NCBI GenBank assembly: GCA_028554755.1 | Contig: JAPTOF010000055.1 | Coordinates: 26,330-90,329, forward strand | Direction of reading: 5' to 3' | DNA: 64,000 nt | Source: Cordia subcordata | Lineage: Eukaryota; Streptophyta; Magnoliopsida; Boraginales; Cordiaceae | Shown: positions 21,908 through 33,474 of the stretch, in pieces | Layout of the letters: each line of letters starts with the position of its first letter | How positions within the stretch are numbered: the stretch's first letter is position 1 | The notes under the pieces: generated by a model | The model's input: only the letters and a program-made list of their open reading frames with translations | Databases searched by the model: none | What the model was told of the DNA's origin: nothing | Translations under genes and position numbers: made by a program

Positions 21908-23228
21908 ATGGGCCAAGACGAATCCCGCCCCATCGACGACAGCGTCGAGCCCGAGACCCTGACTGAGCGCAGCCTCGAGGCTGTCGCTGAGTACATCAAA
22001 AATGGCAAGGCCAAGAAGATAGCTGTGATGACGGGCGCGGGTATCTCTACGGCTGCTGGCAGTACGTCTCGTTTGTGCTCCGACCATGTTAAGGATATAG
22101 CTGACTTGCAAAGTCCCTGATTTCAGGTCACCCGGTACAGGTCTATATGCCAATCTAGCGAGGCTGAACCTCCCTCACGCCGAAGCCGTTTTCGATATAT
22201 CATATTTCCGCTCGAACCCCGAACCCTTCTACGTCCTTGCGCGAGAGCTCTATCCAGGCAAATTCCACCCCACGATATCACACGCCTTCATTGCCCTGTT
22301 AGCCGAGAAGGGACTTCTCGATACTCTATTCACGCAGAACATTGATTGTCTAGAGCGCAGGGCTGGAGTACCCGACGAGAAGGTGGTGGAGGCACATGGC
22401 AGTTTCGCCACGCAACGGTGTATCGACTGTAAAAAGGAGTATGACGCCCAGAAAATGATTGAGCACGTTGATAGAGGCGCTGTACCGAGGTGCGAGGATG
22501 AGGGATGTCAGGGGCTGGTCAAGCCGGATATTGTCTTCTTCGGAGAATCCCTACCAAAGGAATTTGATCGCAAAGCATTCCGTGTTGGCATTGCAGACTT
22601 GGTCCTCGTGATAGGAACCAGTCTATCCGTGTACCCCTTCGCTGCTTTGCCTGAGCAGGCTCAAGAGGGGAAACCGCGAGTATTATTCAACCTGGAGCGC
22701 GTTGGGAACATGGGCAGCCGTGCGGACGATGTGATACAACTAGGCGACTGTGACGCGGGTATCCGAAAATTGGCAGATGCGCTGGGCTGGCTACAGGAGC
22801 TCGAGCAGTACTGGGAAGGGGTGGTTGGCGAGAAAGAGGCGAAGAAACAGCGTGCATCGAGGCGACAGCACGATGAGGAGGTTGAGGATGAGGTGGACAA
22901 GCTTACCAAGGAGGTCGAGTCGGCACTTAACTTTGAAGAAGCTGTGAAACCCACTGAAGAGGTGGGGAAAGACTCTAAGCCAGCGGGAATTACATCAGTT
23001 ACAAAGGAAGAGTCTGTGCCAAAGCTAGAAAACACAGAAAAGGTCGAGGAGTCGGACAGTAAAACACAGTCTGCGCAGCAGGAGAAAGACGAATCTGAGT
23101 CAGCTGAAGGCAGCGCACAGCTTGCAGAGCAGACGAAGGACGAATCTACAGGTGCTCAGAGTGAGCCTCAGGTTGAAGCGGATAAAGGAAGTAAAGCGCC
23201 CTCAAGTGCTGAGAAGGCGGCGTTATGA
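21908..23228 (+). CDS. HST2: Hst2-type sirtuin (NAD-dependent protein deacetylase, class I)
   Basis: Exons are 21908-22061 and 22114-23228, giving 422 aa. Joining gives [21 protein letters not shown] (NAD-binding), then TQNIDCLERRAG and EAHGSF with the catalytic His near residue 146. Zinc ligands are CIDC and the CEDEGC pair. FFGESLP and GTSLSVYPFA follow, as in class I sirtuins. The segment after the core ends ALGWLQELE, as in yeast Hst2 and SIRT2. Substrates are acetyl-lysines, with histone H4K16 typical of the class. The last 140 residues are an acidic, Lys/Glu/Ser-rich low-complexity tail. The 3' end faces the laccase gene 139 bp away. Confidence 0.92.
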
Positions 23229-23367
23229 TGGATCATTGCTTTCTTAGAGATATGGATCGAAATACAACTTTGAACAAAGTCATTCAATTCAACTAAGGCA
23301 TTACCCACCCAAGAGACATCGCTTCCAAACTCAGATCAACATCTAAGCCACGATCACAACCCCCCTC

Positions 23368-25240
23368 TCAAAGCCCACTATCAATCTGCGGCGGTATGTT
23401 TTCTCCAGTCCAAGCACTCCATTCCCTACAAGTCTCCGCCACAGTGCTAGGAATCTTCATTCCCTTCACCTCTTCTTCGTTCGTCAAAAACTGAACGTAG
23501 AAGCCCGCACTCACGTGCCATGCGATGTGGCAGTGGAAGGGCCACACGCCTGGGTTTGCTGCAGCGTCGAACTGCATGACTAGTTGGCCGTTCCCTTGCA
23601 CCTGGTAGACGTCTCGACGCTGGGGATTTGATGGGCGGACTGGTTTGCCGTCCCATGAGTCCAAGCCTGCGCCCTCGTAGAGGATGTACATGTTGAAGCC
23701 GTGGATGTGCATTGGGTGGCTAGCGGGTATTAGTATAAAGCAGAGAAGCATCGGGAGCAAACTTACGCGACAGGTGTGTCGTTGATGACGGTTACTCTCA
23801 CACTCTTTGCGTCCTTGGTCCTCCTGACATTCCACTCCTCCTCAAATGTGTGGTTGTTCAGGATACTCATCAGCAACGGCGGGCTATTATAATTGGCCCT
23901 AAAAGGCACACCATCAAAAGTCCACAGTAAGACACCGCTCTCGTTCACGTAGATCTTGGCTTCATATTCCAGAGTCAGGTCTGCCTCGGGAAGCGGTATC
24001 GGACACTTCGGCACCGTGATCTCCAAGTCGTCGTTCCTGCAGTTGTCATCTTTGACATCCCAAGGTTTTGACTTTGGCTCTTTCTTGTCATCAGCATCGT
24101 CGTAGTAGATCGCCGCCAAGGCATGCTCCCGGCCTTCGTTGACCAAAGAACAATGCGTGGAGATACTGCTACGCATCCAGTATGCCGTATCGTTGCCGCT
24201 GGCTTCGACGATAACATCGCTACGTTGGCCGATACCGAGAGTGACGACCTCTGTCTCGTACGGCTCCACCGTGACGAAGTCATTGGCGATGACTGTCATC
24301 TTGTGACCGTCGATTGAGAATCGCTGGAGGGCATCGGCTCCAGAGTTGATCAGACGCAGACGATGTTTCTTTCCCCGCTTGAATCTGAACTTGGAGATCC
24401 CGGCATCGCTGACACAAGGCGTGTCATCGTCTTCCGGCAGAGTAGAGCAGTCAAAGTTGTTCTTGCCGTTGATGAGGTTGTTGTCCGCTCTCACAGGCTC
24501 TGTGCCGTTACCCATGGTCTGTTGGACGAGCTCGAAGTAGTCTCTGTGAAACCAGTCTGACAGCATAATTGGTCCTAGGTCAATATCGTAGTCCTCGTCA
24601 TTCGGTCCATGAATGACCATAGGTCCTACCAACCCACCAGCATACTGAGCAGAGTAATGAGAGTGATACCATGAACTGCCGTACATGTCGGCTTGGAAAA
24701 GGTAGGTGAAGCTTTTGCCAGGAGCAATAGGGCATTGGGTGACACCAGGAGAGCCATCCTCCCAAGGTCTGTCTTTCTGTAGAATGCCGTGCCAATGCAG
24801 AGCGAGGCCTTCTTCCGGGTTGGTAACGTTGTTGTGAACGGTGACTTCGATCATGTCGCCCCAGTTGGCTTCGATCGTAGGTCCAGGGAATGCGCCATTG
24901 ACGAGGAGAACCGGACGTTCGTAGCCGTCTGGAGCTATGTAGTCATGACTGACCGTAAAGTCGTAGTGACGAGTGACTCCAGTGTTCGGGGTCTCTTCGT
25001 AGTAATTGGTCTGGGTGTCCATTGTGCTCCATGGACGGCCATTAGGGAGCGGGTTGCTGGTCAGAAAATGCGGCAAGGTCACGGCCGCAAGTGTCCCAAG
25101 GAGAGACTTTCTGTATATTTCTTAGGCGTTTGAACTTGCAGAACCGGGCATCAAGCTTACCCGTTCGTTCTCTCCTGTGGTAGACCACCAGATCGTCTCT
25201 GGATGTTGCGAGCAACGGAGCGACTCGGAGAGTTACCCAT
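23368..25240 (-). CDS. Laccase-type multicopper oxidase (asco-laccase)
   Basis: Exons are 25240-25161, 25110-23767 and 23719-23368, giving 591 aa. All four copper motifs are present: HWHGILQ, WYHSHYSAQYAGG, HPMHIHGF (completed by the second splice) and HCHIAWHVSAGF with the type-1 Cys. The protein ends in DSGL, the C-terminal plug typical of ascomycete laccases, and several N-glycosylation sequons occur. It should oxidise phenolics while reducing oxygen to water, in melanin, lignin or detoxification contexts. The N-terminus has an unusually long basic stretch (MGNSPSRSVARNIQRR) before the hydrophobic part GTLAAVTLP, so the first exon or the start is less certain than the rest. Confidence 0.93.
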
Positions 25241-26950
25241 GATGCTGAAAACGAGCGTAAGTATCTTAAAGATAGATGATAGTTGGTTTTGTCCTGTCGA
25301 ATGAATGAAGACAGAGCTGATAGCGAGGCATCAAGAGACTTGATATAGTTTCCAATCCCTAATAGGATTCGACTGTTAACGTGCTTCGCCGCAGAAAGAC
25401 AAAAATATCTTTCTCATCTTCGTTCCTCCGACCGGTCAAATATCTTATGGCTGTGAGAAAAGCCACGAGGTCGCCAAAGGCGGATATCAAACAACCCTTT
25501 CACTAAACCAACAGATCAGCAACCCCTGTCCCCTACATAACCTGACCTCAATCTATTTGCCCCCGGTGACCCCAAAAGAAGGTGAGTACGAGGAATAAGA
25601 TGATGTTGTCTGACCAGCGCCGAGAGTTGCTGCAGGGAGGTTGCCAGTCGAGGGCTGCCCACCGCCATGCTAGGGGTGGTGTGTTTGACTTCAACACGAA
25701 GGAAAAAGTAATATGGCTGCTTGCGGCAAGGCTGCATAAGATCGACAAAATCCCCGATAATTCTGCTCATTCGTCACTTGACTCGCCATCTTGATTCTTG
25801 GCACAACTTAGCCTGGGGGTTCAGGTTCGTGATACGAACGGCGATGCTAAGCTTTGTTGTTATTCAAGCCCTACGCCGTGTAAGCGGTAAGGCTCCATGG
25901 CTGCATCCTCGTGGCATACGGCAATGCACGAGAATAGCTGTATTCGCTGGCAAAAGCCATTTTAGTCAAGGAAAAGCAAAAGGCATGCAGGGACGTCCAA
26001 CCAAACAGCTAGGAAGCGCAGGAGCTGTGAAACACGAGGCTGCCAGGTACGAACACTCCGAGCAGCGTGTTTGGGGGCAAGTCATCAACGGTGCCTTTTT
26101 CGACCGCCTTTGGCTCCTGCATACACGAGACTCCCATTAATTGCAATTTCCGACTAGCGAGGTCATCGCTACGTCGGGTAACCGTTGAGTCGTCAAAGAT
26201 GCAGTCTTCGGCGCAATTTGTTGGTATCTTGGCCAATTGTCGGACTATAGTGATGATGCATCAAGCTGAGCATGGGATCCGACTAGCCGATTGACCAACA
26301 TCTTACAGAAGCAAGCAGTGCGATCTTCGAGACGAACTTCAGCATGTCGCCCAGGCGACCGTGTTGAGCCCGCTGTCGATGAGTGCAGCTGGAGTGCAGC
26401 TGGGTTGATCGACGGCCCCCGACAGCTGGGTGGTCAGCAGCATGTCATGCGTACGACAACATTGCCGTGCTCGGATCAAGCCGAACCACTAGCCCGGTCA
26501 TATACGTTTCTGACGTAGACCGTATATCGAAACCGATATATCCGAGTCATTCAGCACAAAACCATTGGGGACGGGGACTCAGCTGGACATGCAGCATTGC
26601 AGGAACAGCTGAGATGCTGCTCTTAGCGCCCAGCATTGTCGGAAGTCCAACCTCGCAATGCTCTCTCATTTCCGTTGGTCGCCCAGCCCAAGCTCGAGTG
26701 TTGTCGGTCCATGAAAGAAATCTGTCGGTGTCTGCGTGCTGCTGCGCCCAAATGTAAGCTCTCGACGATAATGAGCGAGGTTTGTGCGCAAGGCGCCTGA
26801 TCACGTTCGATTGTATGGATACTGGTCGCTCGATAACCGACGGTCGCATGGTGATGAGAAAAGCATGTGCATATATTACACGACGACTAGCGTTAGTCCA
26901 TCTGTACAAGCTGAACCCTTCTTGGTCCAGAACTTCGGCCGCAGCATGAC
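25241..26950. other. Intergenic region without a supported gene
   Basis: About 1.7 kb between the laccase start and the MGR2 stop. No protein-like frame was found. A TATATC element near 25341-25348 could serve the laccase promoter. Confidence 0.5.
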
Positions 26951-27491
26951 TTATGCCTCCCTCTTCCACGCGCCCTGCGCTCGCCATATTATCGGTCGCC
27001 TTTGTGCTCGCATGTACATCTCGTGAAGCTCTGGGTCGGTGTCTGTGCGGATGACGCTGCCTACGCCCATGAAGAATCTGCGAAGACCTTAGTAAGGCTC
27101 CAACTACGAATTGTAGGATGGCGTACCCGAACGTTGCGCCTGAACCAGTCATGAACTTTCCGAGCGTCCTCATCACGCCATCTGTACCAGCACCGTAGCG
27201 GAAGATAGAGACGGTTCCTGCGATGCGTAAGCTCCATGCCCCTCTTAGCGACAGCATCGACCGTACCGTAGAGGAAGCCAATGATGACACCAACAGCTTT
27301 GAAATGTCAGCTACCGTCTTCCGTAGCTCTGAGGAGCTTGAACATACTGCCGCCCATCATTGCGCCCATCTTGACTGCCATACAGTTAGCTGTGGTTGTC
27401 GTTGCATCGCTTAGTGGGTAATCATACGCTTGTCGAAGTTCGAGGGGCCATGCTGGCCTTGACCTTGTGGAATTTGGGCGACAGGTGGCAT
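26951..27491 (-). CDS. MGR2: Mgr2, TIM23 translocase lateral gatekeeper (ROMO1 homologue)
   Basis: Five exons, 27491-27428, 27374-27348, 27296-27267, 27217-27127 and 27077-26951, give 112 aa. The spliced product starts MPPVAQIPQGQGQHGPSNFD and continues with KMGAMMGG, IIGFLYGTVSI, GVMRTLGKFM and GSGATFGFFMGVGSVIRTD, which is the Mgr2/ROMO1 family from end to end. It has two glycine-rich membrane helices in the mitochondrial inner membrane and regulates lateral sorting by TIM23. Introns are 53, 51, 49 and 49 nt. Exons 2 and 3 are only 27 and 30 nt, so no long open frame shows the gene. The 248-codon frame over 26547-27293 is its unspliced shadow. Confidence 0.92.
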
Positions 27492-28457
27492 GATAGCTGT
27501 TTGCGATTTTGCTTCCACAAAGAAAATGGTCAGTTGTTGAGGTCGGTTGTGCTGCTAGTCATCGGAGCTTCAAGATATTCGAGTTCCCCAGGTTCCGCGA
27601 ACCGGCTCGACTCCACCTCGCAGCAATTGGTCCGGTGACCGGATCGGCGGTACGATGATGCGTGATGTGACCAGCCAACAGTGCTTCGGAGCTTAGCACT
27701 GTGAAGTGATCACGAGTTCAACGAGCCGCATCCCGCACCGGTAGCGCCATCACTAATTGCCTTGTTGAACGATCAGATAAGCGCTTTATCGGGTCCTTCA
27801 ACGTTGTGTCTTTTCGCAGAACATCTTCACCACGTTTAATGCCCGAGCGGCACTTCCAAAGGTCGCGGAAGCAAGAGGCCAGCGAGGCCATTTGCCCCAC
27901 TCTTTCATGTCCCCCAGCGGCTTCAACCCGGACCATCACGCTAGACGGCGCTTAGGGGGGACTGGGGAGCAACCTGCAACCCAAATCTTCTCAGCTGCTG
28001 CTGCTATTTGAAGCCCATTCCGAGTCCCTCGACAGCGACAGCGATCACAAGGGCTGCCGCCGCATCTGTTCATCAATTTGTACGTCTGATCGACCCTTTT
28101 GCTCGATACGACCGACTTTCTGGCCTGGTTCGCGCAAGGTGTGACGTGGTGGCCGCGCTTCAATTGACCTGCCAGCCGGTAGCCGCCCCGGCCAAGACAT
28201 CACGCTGACGCACCAAACGATAGAGACCTTTCTCCGACCGCAACGCCGACCGACGATCTCTGGAAAGAACACGAGGACTTGACGATATAGAGACAGACGA
28301 AGCCTTACGCGCGTGTTTCTTATTTCGAATCCCTGGTGGTTTGCGGTCAATACGGGGTGGATGATTGACGACAGGAGAAGCACGCCGCATCTGCTTTCCA
28401 ACTTTTATACGGCGACGCACACGCGACTCCCCTTTTTCGACCGCCCCAGCCAGCCCC
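27492..28457. promoter_or_regulatory. Divergent region between MGR2 and the FHA-domain gene
   Basis: About 1 kb between two divergent starts. Minus-strand open frames here (28045-28401, 28160-28720) overlap the FHA gene and look like shadows. No clear core promoter element was seen. Confidence 0.45.
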
Positions 28458-30710
28458 ATGACTGCAGTCGCGAGTCCCCCGACCTTCCCCCAAATATCTC
28501 GATCAGGATGGGGTTCTATTGACAGCAACAACTCCATGAACCCCGAAGAAGCGAGAGGGATGTTTGCGCCTCGTAAACCCCTCTCGCGTACAAACTCCTC
28601 GGGATCCATCTCCTCCAACTCCTCTAATACATCTGCATCGACCGTGCTCACGAACGGCTCGCAAGTGAGCAGCACCCCTCTGTCGACGACATCTGACCTG
28701 AGCCAATGGTCCGCAAGCACTGCGTCACGGAAGCGACCCCGGAATCAGCCCTGGCCGTCGAAAGGGGAACCTCAGCCTGATTTCTCGAGGCTGCCAGCAG
28801 GTCGTCCCAACGGCATGGTACCGCCGCAAGCTCCTTTGCCTCCAGGTAGCCAAGTACAAATGGCTTCTCAGAGCATGATGCGCGCCGGCCCGACCGAACA
28901 GCTCCCACAGGGGCAGCCTGTGCTCTATCTGCTATCCTTGAACGGAACGTTCGAAAGGAAAACTATTGGTGTTCCTTTCGCTCCGGAAAGTCTACGCATC
29001 GGTCGGCAAACGAACCAAAAGACAATCCCCACAGCGACCAATGGCTTCTTCGACAGTAAAGTGCTGTCTAGACAGCATGCCGAGATCTTCGCGGAGAGGA
29101 ATGGCAAAATCTTTATCAGAGATGTCAAATCCTCCAATGGAACGTTCGTCAACGGGACACGATTATCGCCAGAGAACCGAGAATCAGAGCCTCACGAACT
29201 TTCCGCGGGCGATCACCTCGAGCTGGGTATTGATATTGTCAGTGAGGATCAGAAGACTGTGGTTCATCACAAGGTGGCCGCCAAGGTCGAGCATGCAGGG
29301 TATATGAGCTCTTCCAACAACGTGTTGGATATGAACTTTGGCGATCTTGATCCTGCTAATAGCGCCATGATGGCACCCGGCGGCGCGTTACCACCACGCG
29401 GCCGCAACGGCAGCAATGCTTCATTAGGTCCGACTAATGGTCGGATGATGCCAGGCGCCGCAATGGGTCCTCAGAACAACATGCCTCAGCAGCGACCTTT
29501 CTTCCTTTCCCCTATCGCTACCGATCAAATATTGAAGCGACTTTCTGTAAGTAACGCCTACCCGCCGGCTGACCAGAGCTAATGGCAAAAGAATGAAATG
29601 CGCAACGCCCGCCTCCAATCTCAGGATCTCAACCGAACCAATTCCTTCATCAACACATTGCTGTCGAAAAACGACGTGAAGGATCTTGAAAAGCCAGAAG
29701 CCCCCGAGGCACCCAAACCGCACCTCAATGGCGGCATCCCGTTCAGGCCTGACCCCAAGACCCGTTTCTCAGAGCCCCCGGCACCGCCTCCTCAGCAACC
29801 TCTGCCGGAGAAGCCCAACGTGCCAGGGCTGAAACGGGGGCCAACGGAGCGTCCAAAGTCTGGTCCTCCAGAAGCGACGTCACCTGTTAGGCAAGAGAAC
29901 ATGTCACAGATAGTTCAGCTCACAGAGGCTCTCAACAATGCCAGGCGAGATATGGACACGCAGACAGCACGCATGAGAGAGCTGGAGGATATGCTTCAAA
30001 GGGAGAGGGAAGCTCGTGAGTTGGCTGAGAGCCTAGCGAAACGGTTGGAGGAGTCGGCAGGCAGCCACATGAACGGTGTCGCCGTCGCCCCAGTCGATCC
30101 TACCGTGGTCGAGGCCGAAGCAAAGGATATCCCCGTCTCGGAACCTAGCGATGAGGCGGATCTCGCGGTCACGACTAGCCCTCAGCCAGCCGTTGATGCC
30201 GTGGCCCTGCAAACTCGCTTGGACACAATGGACGAGCAGGTGACGGAGCTACAGAAGCAAGTCGAGTCATGGAAACAGCGTTGCGAGGCTGCTGAATCAG
30301 AGCGCGATGCCGATCGTAAGACCTTGGCAGAGATGGTCGTGCAGCTACGGCAGGAAGAAGAGGAGAGGAAAGCCGCACACAAGGAGCGCCGCTCCCGCTC
30401 ACGACGCAGGCGAGCTGACGGCTCCCAGGATAACCCCAGCGAAACCAGCTCATCCAAGACCAGCGAAGAGCCTGCTATCGAGCAATCGGATGGCAGCGGA
30501 TCCAGCGACAATACCGTGGACGAACCCAACCTATCGCGGGCTAATACGATCACGCCTATGAACGCAGAAAAGGGGGCATTGGCGAACCAACGACAATTAC
30601 AAGCAGGTCTCCCGTACGCATCTGCGCTGGGCGTGGTCTTAGTCGGCATGGGCTTGATGGCTTATATCAATGGATGGCAGGCACCGCCGCCCCCCATGGA
30701 TCATCGATGA
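28458..30710 (+). CDS. VPS64: FHA-domain tail-anchored protein, SLMAP/Vps64/PRO45 type (STRIPAK)
   Basis: Exons are 28458-29546 and 29592-30710, giving 735 aa. A Ser-rich disordered N-terminus leads to an FHA domain at about 155-275 with LRIGRQT, LSRQHAEIF and VKSSNGTFVNG, the phosphothreonine-binding residues. A disordered Pro/Gln-rich linker follows, then coiled coils (NNARRDMDTQTARMRELEDM, LDTMDEQVTELQKQVESWK). A basic SRSRRRR patch and one hydrophobic helix near the C-terminus (SALGVVLVGMGLMAYI) complete it. This order matches SLMAP, yeast Far10/Vps64, Neurospora HAM-4 and Sordaria PRO45, subunits of the STRIPAK complex at the nuclear envelope and ER that control cell fusion and fruiting. 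An in-frame ATG at 28365 would add 31 residues. Confidence 0.85.
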
Positions 30711-31593
30711 AGGTCAACGCCCTGCAGCTGGCTTGCCAGCAACAACTACCCTTGTTCAATATATTTCCAATCATAAGCGACGAAGAGACGAGATGGATAA
30801 CGACATTCCACTTCGGCTCTATGGGTTTCCTTTGTATCACTTATATTCTGTTTCTTTCGGTCACCCTGTCTTTTTCTACTGTACACTGGCACGACCCGAC
30901 ACGTTCAGGAAGCCGAGGAACGAGACCGTCGGGGGTTTTCTTTTCACGCTTACTACTACGGCTTCTGGACTTCGAGACGGGAACAGGCGTTTTTGCAAGC
31001 ATAGTGACTACTGCATCAAGAAGCGACGCTGCGAATGAGGAGCGATGGGGGGCAGCGGGCACCATCCGGCATGAGATGATGGTTTTGGGTACATGAGCGG
31101 AATACAAGTTTTTTTTTCATCTCTGACATCACTTCCACTTGAAGCTTGCCGTTTTCTACAAACAGCCCACGTACTTGTCTCTGAGGCTCCGGCATGTTCA
31201 TATCGGGTTGTGGTCATGCCAACGTCGGACTCGGACGCGGACACGCATCTATCTTGTGGGTGCGAACGTGAGCCAATCACGTTCTCATCGTCTACTACCC
31301 AAAACGTCTAGCGTTGCGCGACACATCCTCATCGTACAGATTGAAGGCATCAGAATTAACGACAGAATGGCAGAATATAAAGTTCAAATTGCCCTTCTCC
31401 GAATCAGGCGAGGAACTGGAGATATCGGTGTTATGGAAAAGCGTTTCCCGACAAGGGCGCAGAGACTCGCGACGTTACCATATAAGTTGCCCTAGGCCCC
31501 CAAGAGCTACGTAGCCATATTAAAGTTCCCTCAACAAGGCGCGATATTTCAAGACCATAGTCTGATTGTTTGGTCAGGATCTAGTCATTCAGG
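30711..31593. other. Intergenic, no supported gene
   Basis: About 0.9 kb. The frames at 30670-31096 lack motifs and probably lie in the 3' UTR of the FHA gene. Confidence 0.55.
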
Positions 31594-32641
31594 ATGGTTA
31601 CACTCGAACAGGTTCATGCAACCAACACCCTCGCATCGACCTCGCTACCACCAGGCCTCGTCGCCGTCTTCGCAGGCGCAACATCGGGCATCGGTTCCAC
31701 TGCTCTTCTCGCTTTTGCAAAATATGCCACCCGTCCTAGAGTCTACTTCATTGGCAGATCGGAGGATGCGGCGCAAGAGCTGATCAAGCAGATGAAGGAG
31801 TCCAACCCTGAGGGGGAGTACATCTTCATCAAGAAGGATCTGAGCCTCTTGAAAAAGGTAGATGAGGTCTGCAAAGAGATCTTATCTAAGGAGAAGACTC
31901 TTAACTTATTGTTTATGAGTCAGGGTGGTGTGATCCTCGGGGGTAAGTCTGCCGAAGCCTACCATACTTGACCGGCAGCTCATCAAGCGTACAGATACCG
32001 AAGAGAAACTCCCCTACATCACCGCTCTAGGATTCTACTCCCGGATGCGCATGCTCACCAGTCTTCTCCCCCTTCTCCGTCGCGCCCAGCACCTCCGTCG
32101 CGTGATTTCCGTCTTGGCAGGTACTTTCGAGGGTAAGCTCTACACAGAGGACATCTCCGGCCGCAAGACACCCCTTCGCGAGGCGCGAGCCCACATCGCC
32201 AGCGCCACGACTCTAGCTTTGGAGGCCTTCGCTCGTCAGGCACCCGAGGTGAGCTTGATTCACGGTTTCCCTGGGGCGGTGGACACGAACTTCATCAGGA
32301 GGGAGAGTGGCTGGTATATGTTGCTTTTGAAATGGTTTTGGAGGTTCCGGTTTCGAAATGTTTGGGTTGGGTCCGATGAGTGTGGCGAGAGGCATGCTTT
32401 TCTTGCCTTTAGTGGGAGATATGGTTCCAAGGACGGGGAGCGGAATGGTATAGTCGATGACGGTGTTGATAGCATGAAAGGGGTTGATGGGCATGTTGGG
32501 AGTGGAGTGTACACCGTTGATGCAGCGTGCGAAAGTGGTGATTCCGAGGTCGTCAAGATTCTTGAGAAGCACAGAGATGATGGATATGTTGATATTGTTT
32601 GGAAACATCTGCAGACCGAGTTCACGAGAATCACTGGTTAG
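31594..32641 (+). CDS. Short-chain dehydrogenase/reductase-like protein without the usual Tyr-Lys pair
   Basis: Exons are 31594-31942 and 31995-32641, giving 331 aa. The N-terminal Rossmann motif is AGATSGIGSTA (about residues 28-38), with YFIGRSEDAAQEL after beta-strand 2 and a NLLFMSQGG element in place of the usual NNAG. After the intron comes RVISVLAGTFEG, where the catalytic Ser would lie. The YxxxK motif expected about 15-30 residues later is absent: HIASATTLALEAFAR stands there. HGFPGAVDTNF matches the PG motif. Related fungal SDRs, often in secondary-metabolite settings, also lack Tyr. The enzyme may be inactive or use another mechanism. Confidence 0.8.
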
Positions 32642-33054
32642 GTTTCTGGTGCAGGGTAATGTTCAGGGGTAAAGGGGCTACGGTAGGTCGACACACTCCT
32701 GGAAAGATGAGATATATGCTACACTAGTAATAAGGCGGGTAGTATAAGATGCATTCGAATACCTTGGCAGTTCTTTTCAGACGTTCTTAAATCTTGTCAA
32801 TTGTCTATATTAACCCACGACCGTCTAGCTGCTCTCGTTGCGTGGTGATTGAGACTCGAACCGGCGGTCGAGTCGGACCGGGTGGGGCACTCTCCCCGGG
32901 TTCGCGGCATCATGCAAATCGACTGATTTCTGGCGGCCGTCTGTCCCGAATAATCATCAATTGGCATCACCAGCTCTCCCAACGCAGCAGCGTCACACTG
33001 GACGTCTAATCTGTTCGAGGCAATTGTTCGAGATATCCTCATCCATCAGCAACG
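32642..33054. other. Intergenic, COX16 promoter
   Basis: About 0.4 kb, no gene. A minus-strand GGTTCGAGTC near 32850 resembles a tRNA B box but no cloverleaf could be formed. Confidence 0.55.
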
Positions 33055-33474
33055 ATGTTCGCAACCAGCGCTAGGATGGCCACCTTCCAGAGCAACAAGT
33101 TCCGCTCCTCATCCGACGCCAACAAACTCGGCATGAAGTATCGCGCCCTGATGAACAAGCACCCTTTCATCATGTTCGGCCTCCCCTTCCTCGCCGTCAT
33201 CATCTCGGGCTCCTTCGTCCTCACCCCCGCCACCGCCGTCCGCTACGAGAAGCACGATCGCAAGGTCAGGCAGATGACCAAGGAGGAGGAGCTCAACGTG
33301 CGACGCTCGCCGAGGAAGGTTGACATGCGAGAGGAGTACTACGTAAGTCTTGCACGGGGTTTGCGTATTATGGGTTACTGACGAAAGCAGCGTCTTGCTG
33401 GGAGGGACCTGGAGAACTGGGAGCAGAAGCGGGTGGAACGCTTGCCTGGCGAGAGCGACGGTATCCTGCGATAG
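33055..33474 (+). CDS. COX16: Cytochrome c oxidase assembly protein Cox16
   Basis: Exons are 33055-33342 and 33391-33474, giving 123 aa. The basic N-terminus (FATSARMATFQSNKFR) is followed by KYRALMNKHPFIMFGLP and one membrane helix (FLAVIISGSFVLTPATAVRYE), then a charged tail with DMREEYYRLAGRDLENWEQKRVERLPGE across the splice. This is the Cox16 family pattern (YR.....hPFl.FGLPF...i..gs.). The protein sits in the mitochondrial inner membrane and aids Cox2 maturation and assembly of complex IV. The length fits the family. Confidence 0.93.

Noticed and set aside
26547..27293. A 248-codon minus-strand open frame
   Set aside because: It runs through two introns of MGR2 and past its stop. The spliced five-exon product matches a known family.
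32840..32870. Minus-strand GGTTCGAGTC resembling a tRNA B box
   Set aside because: No T-stem pairing, acceptor stem or A box could be formed around it.
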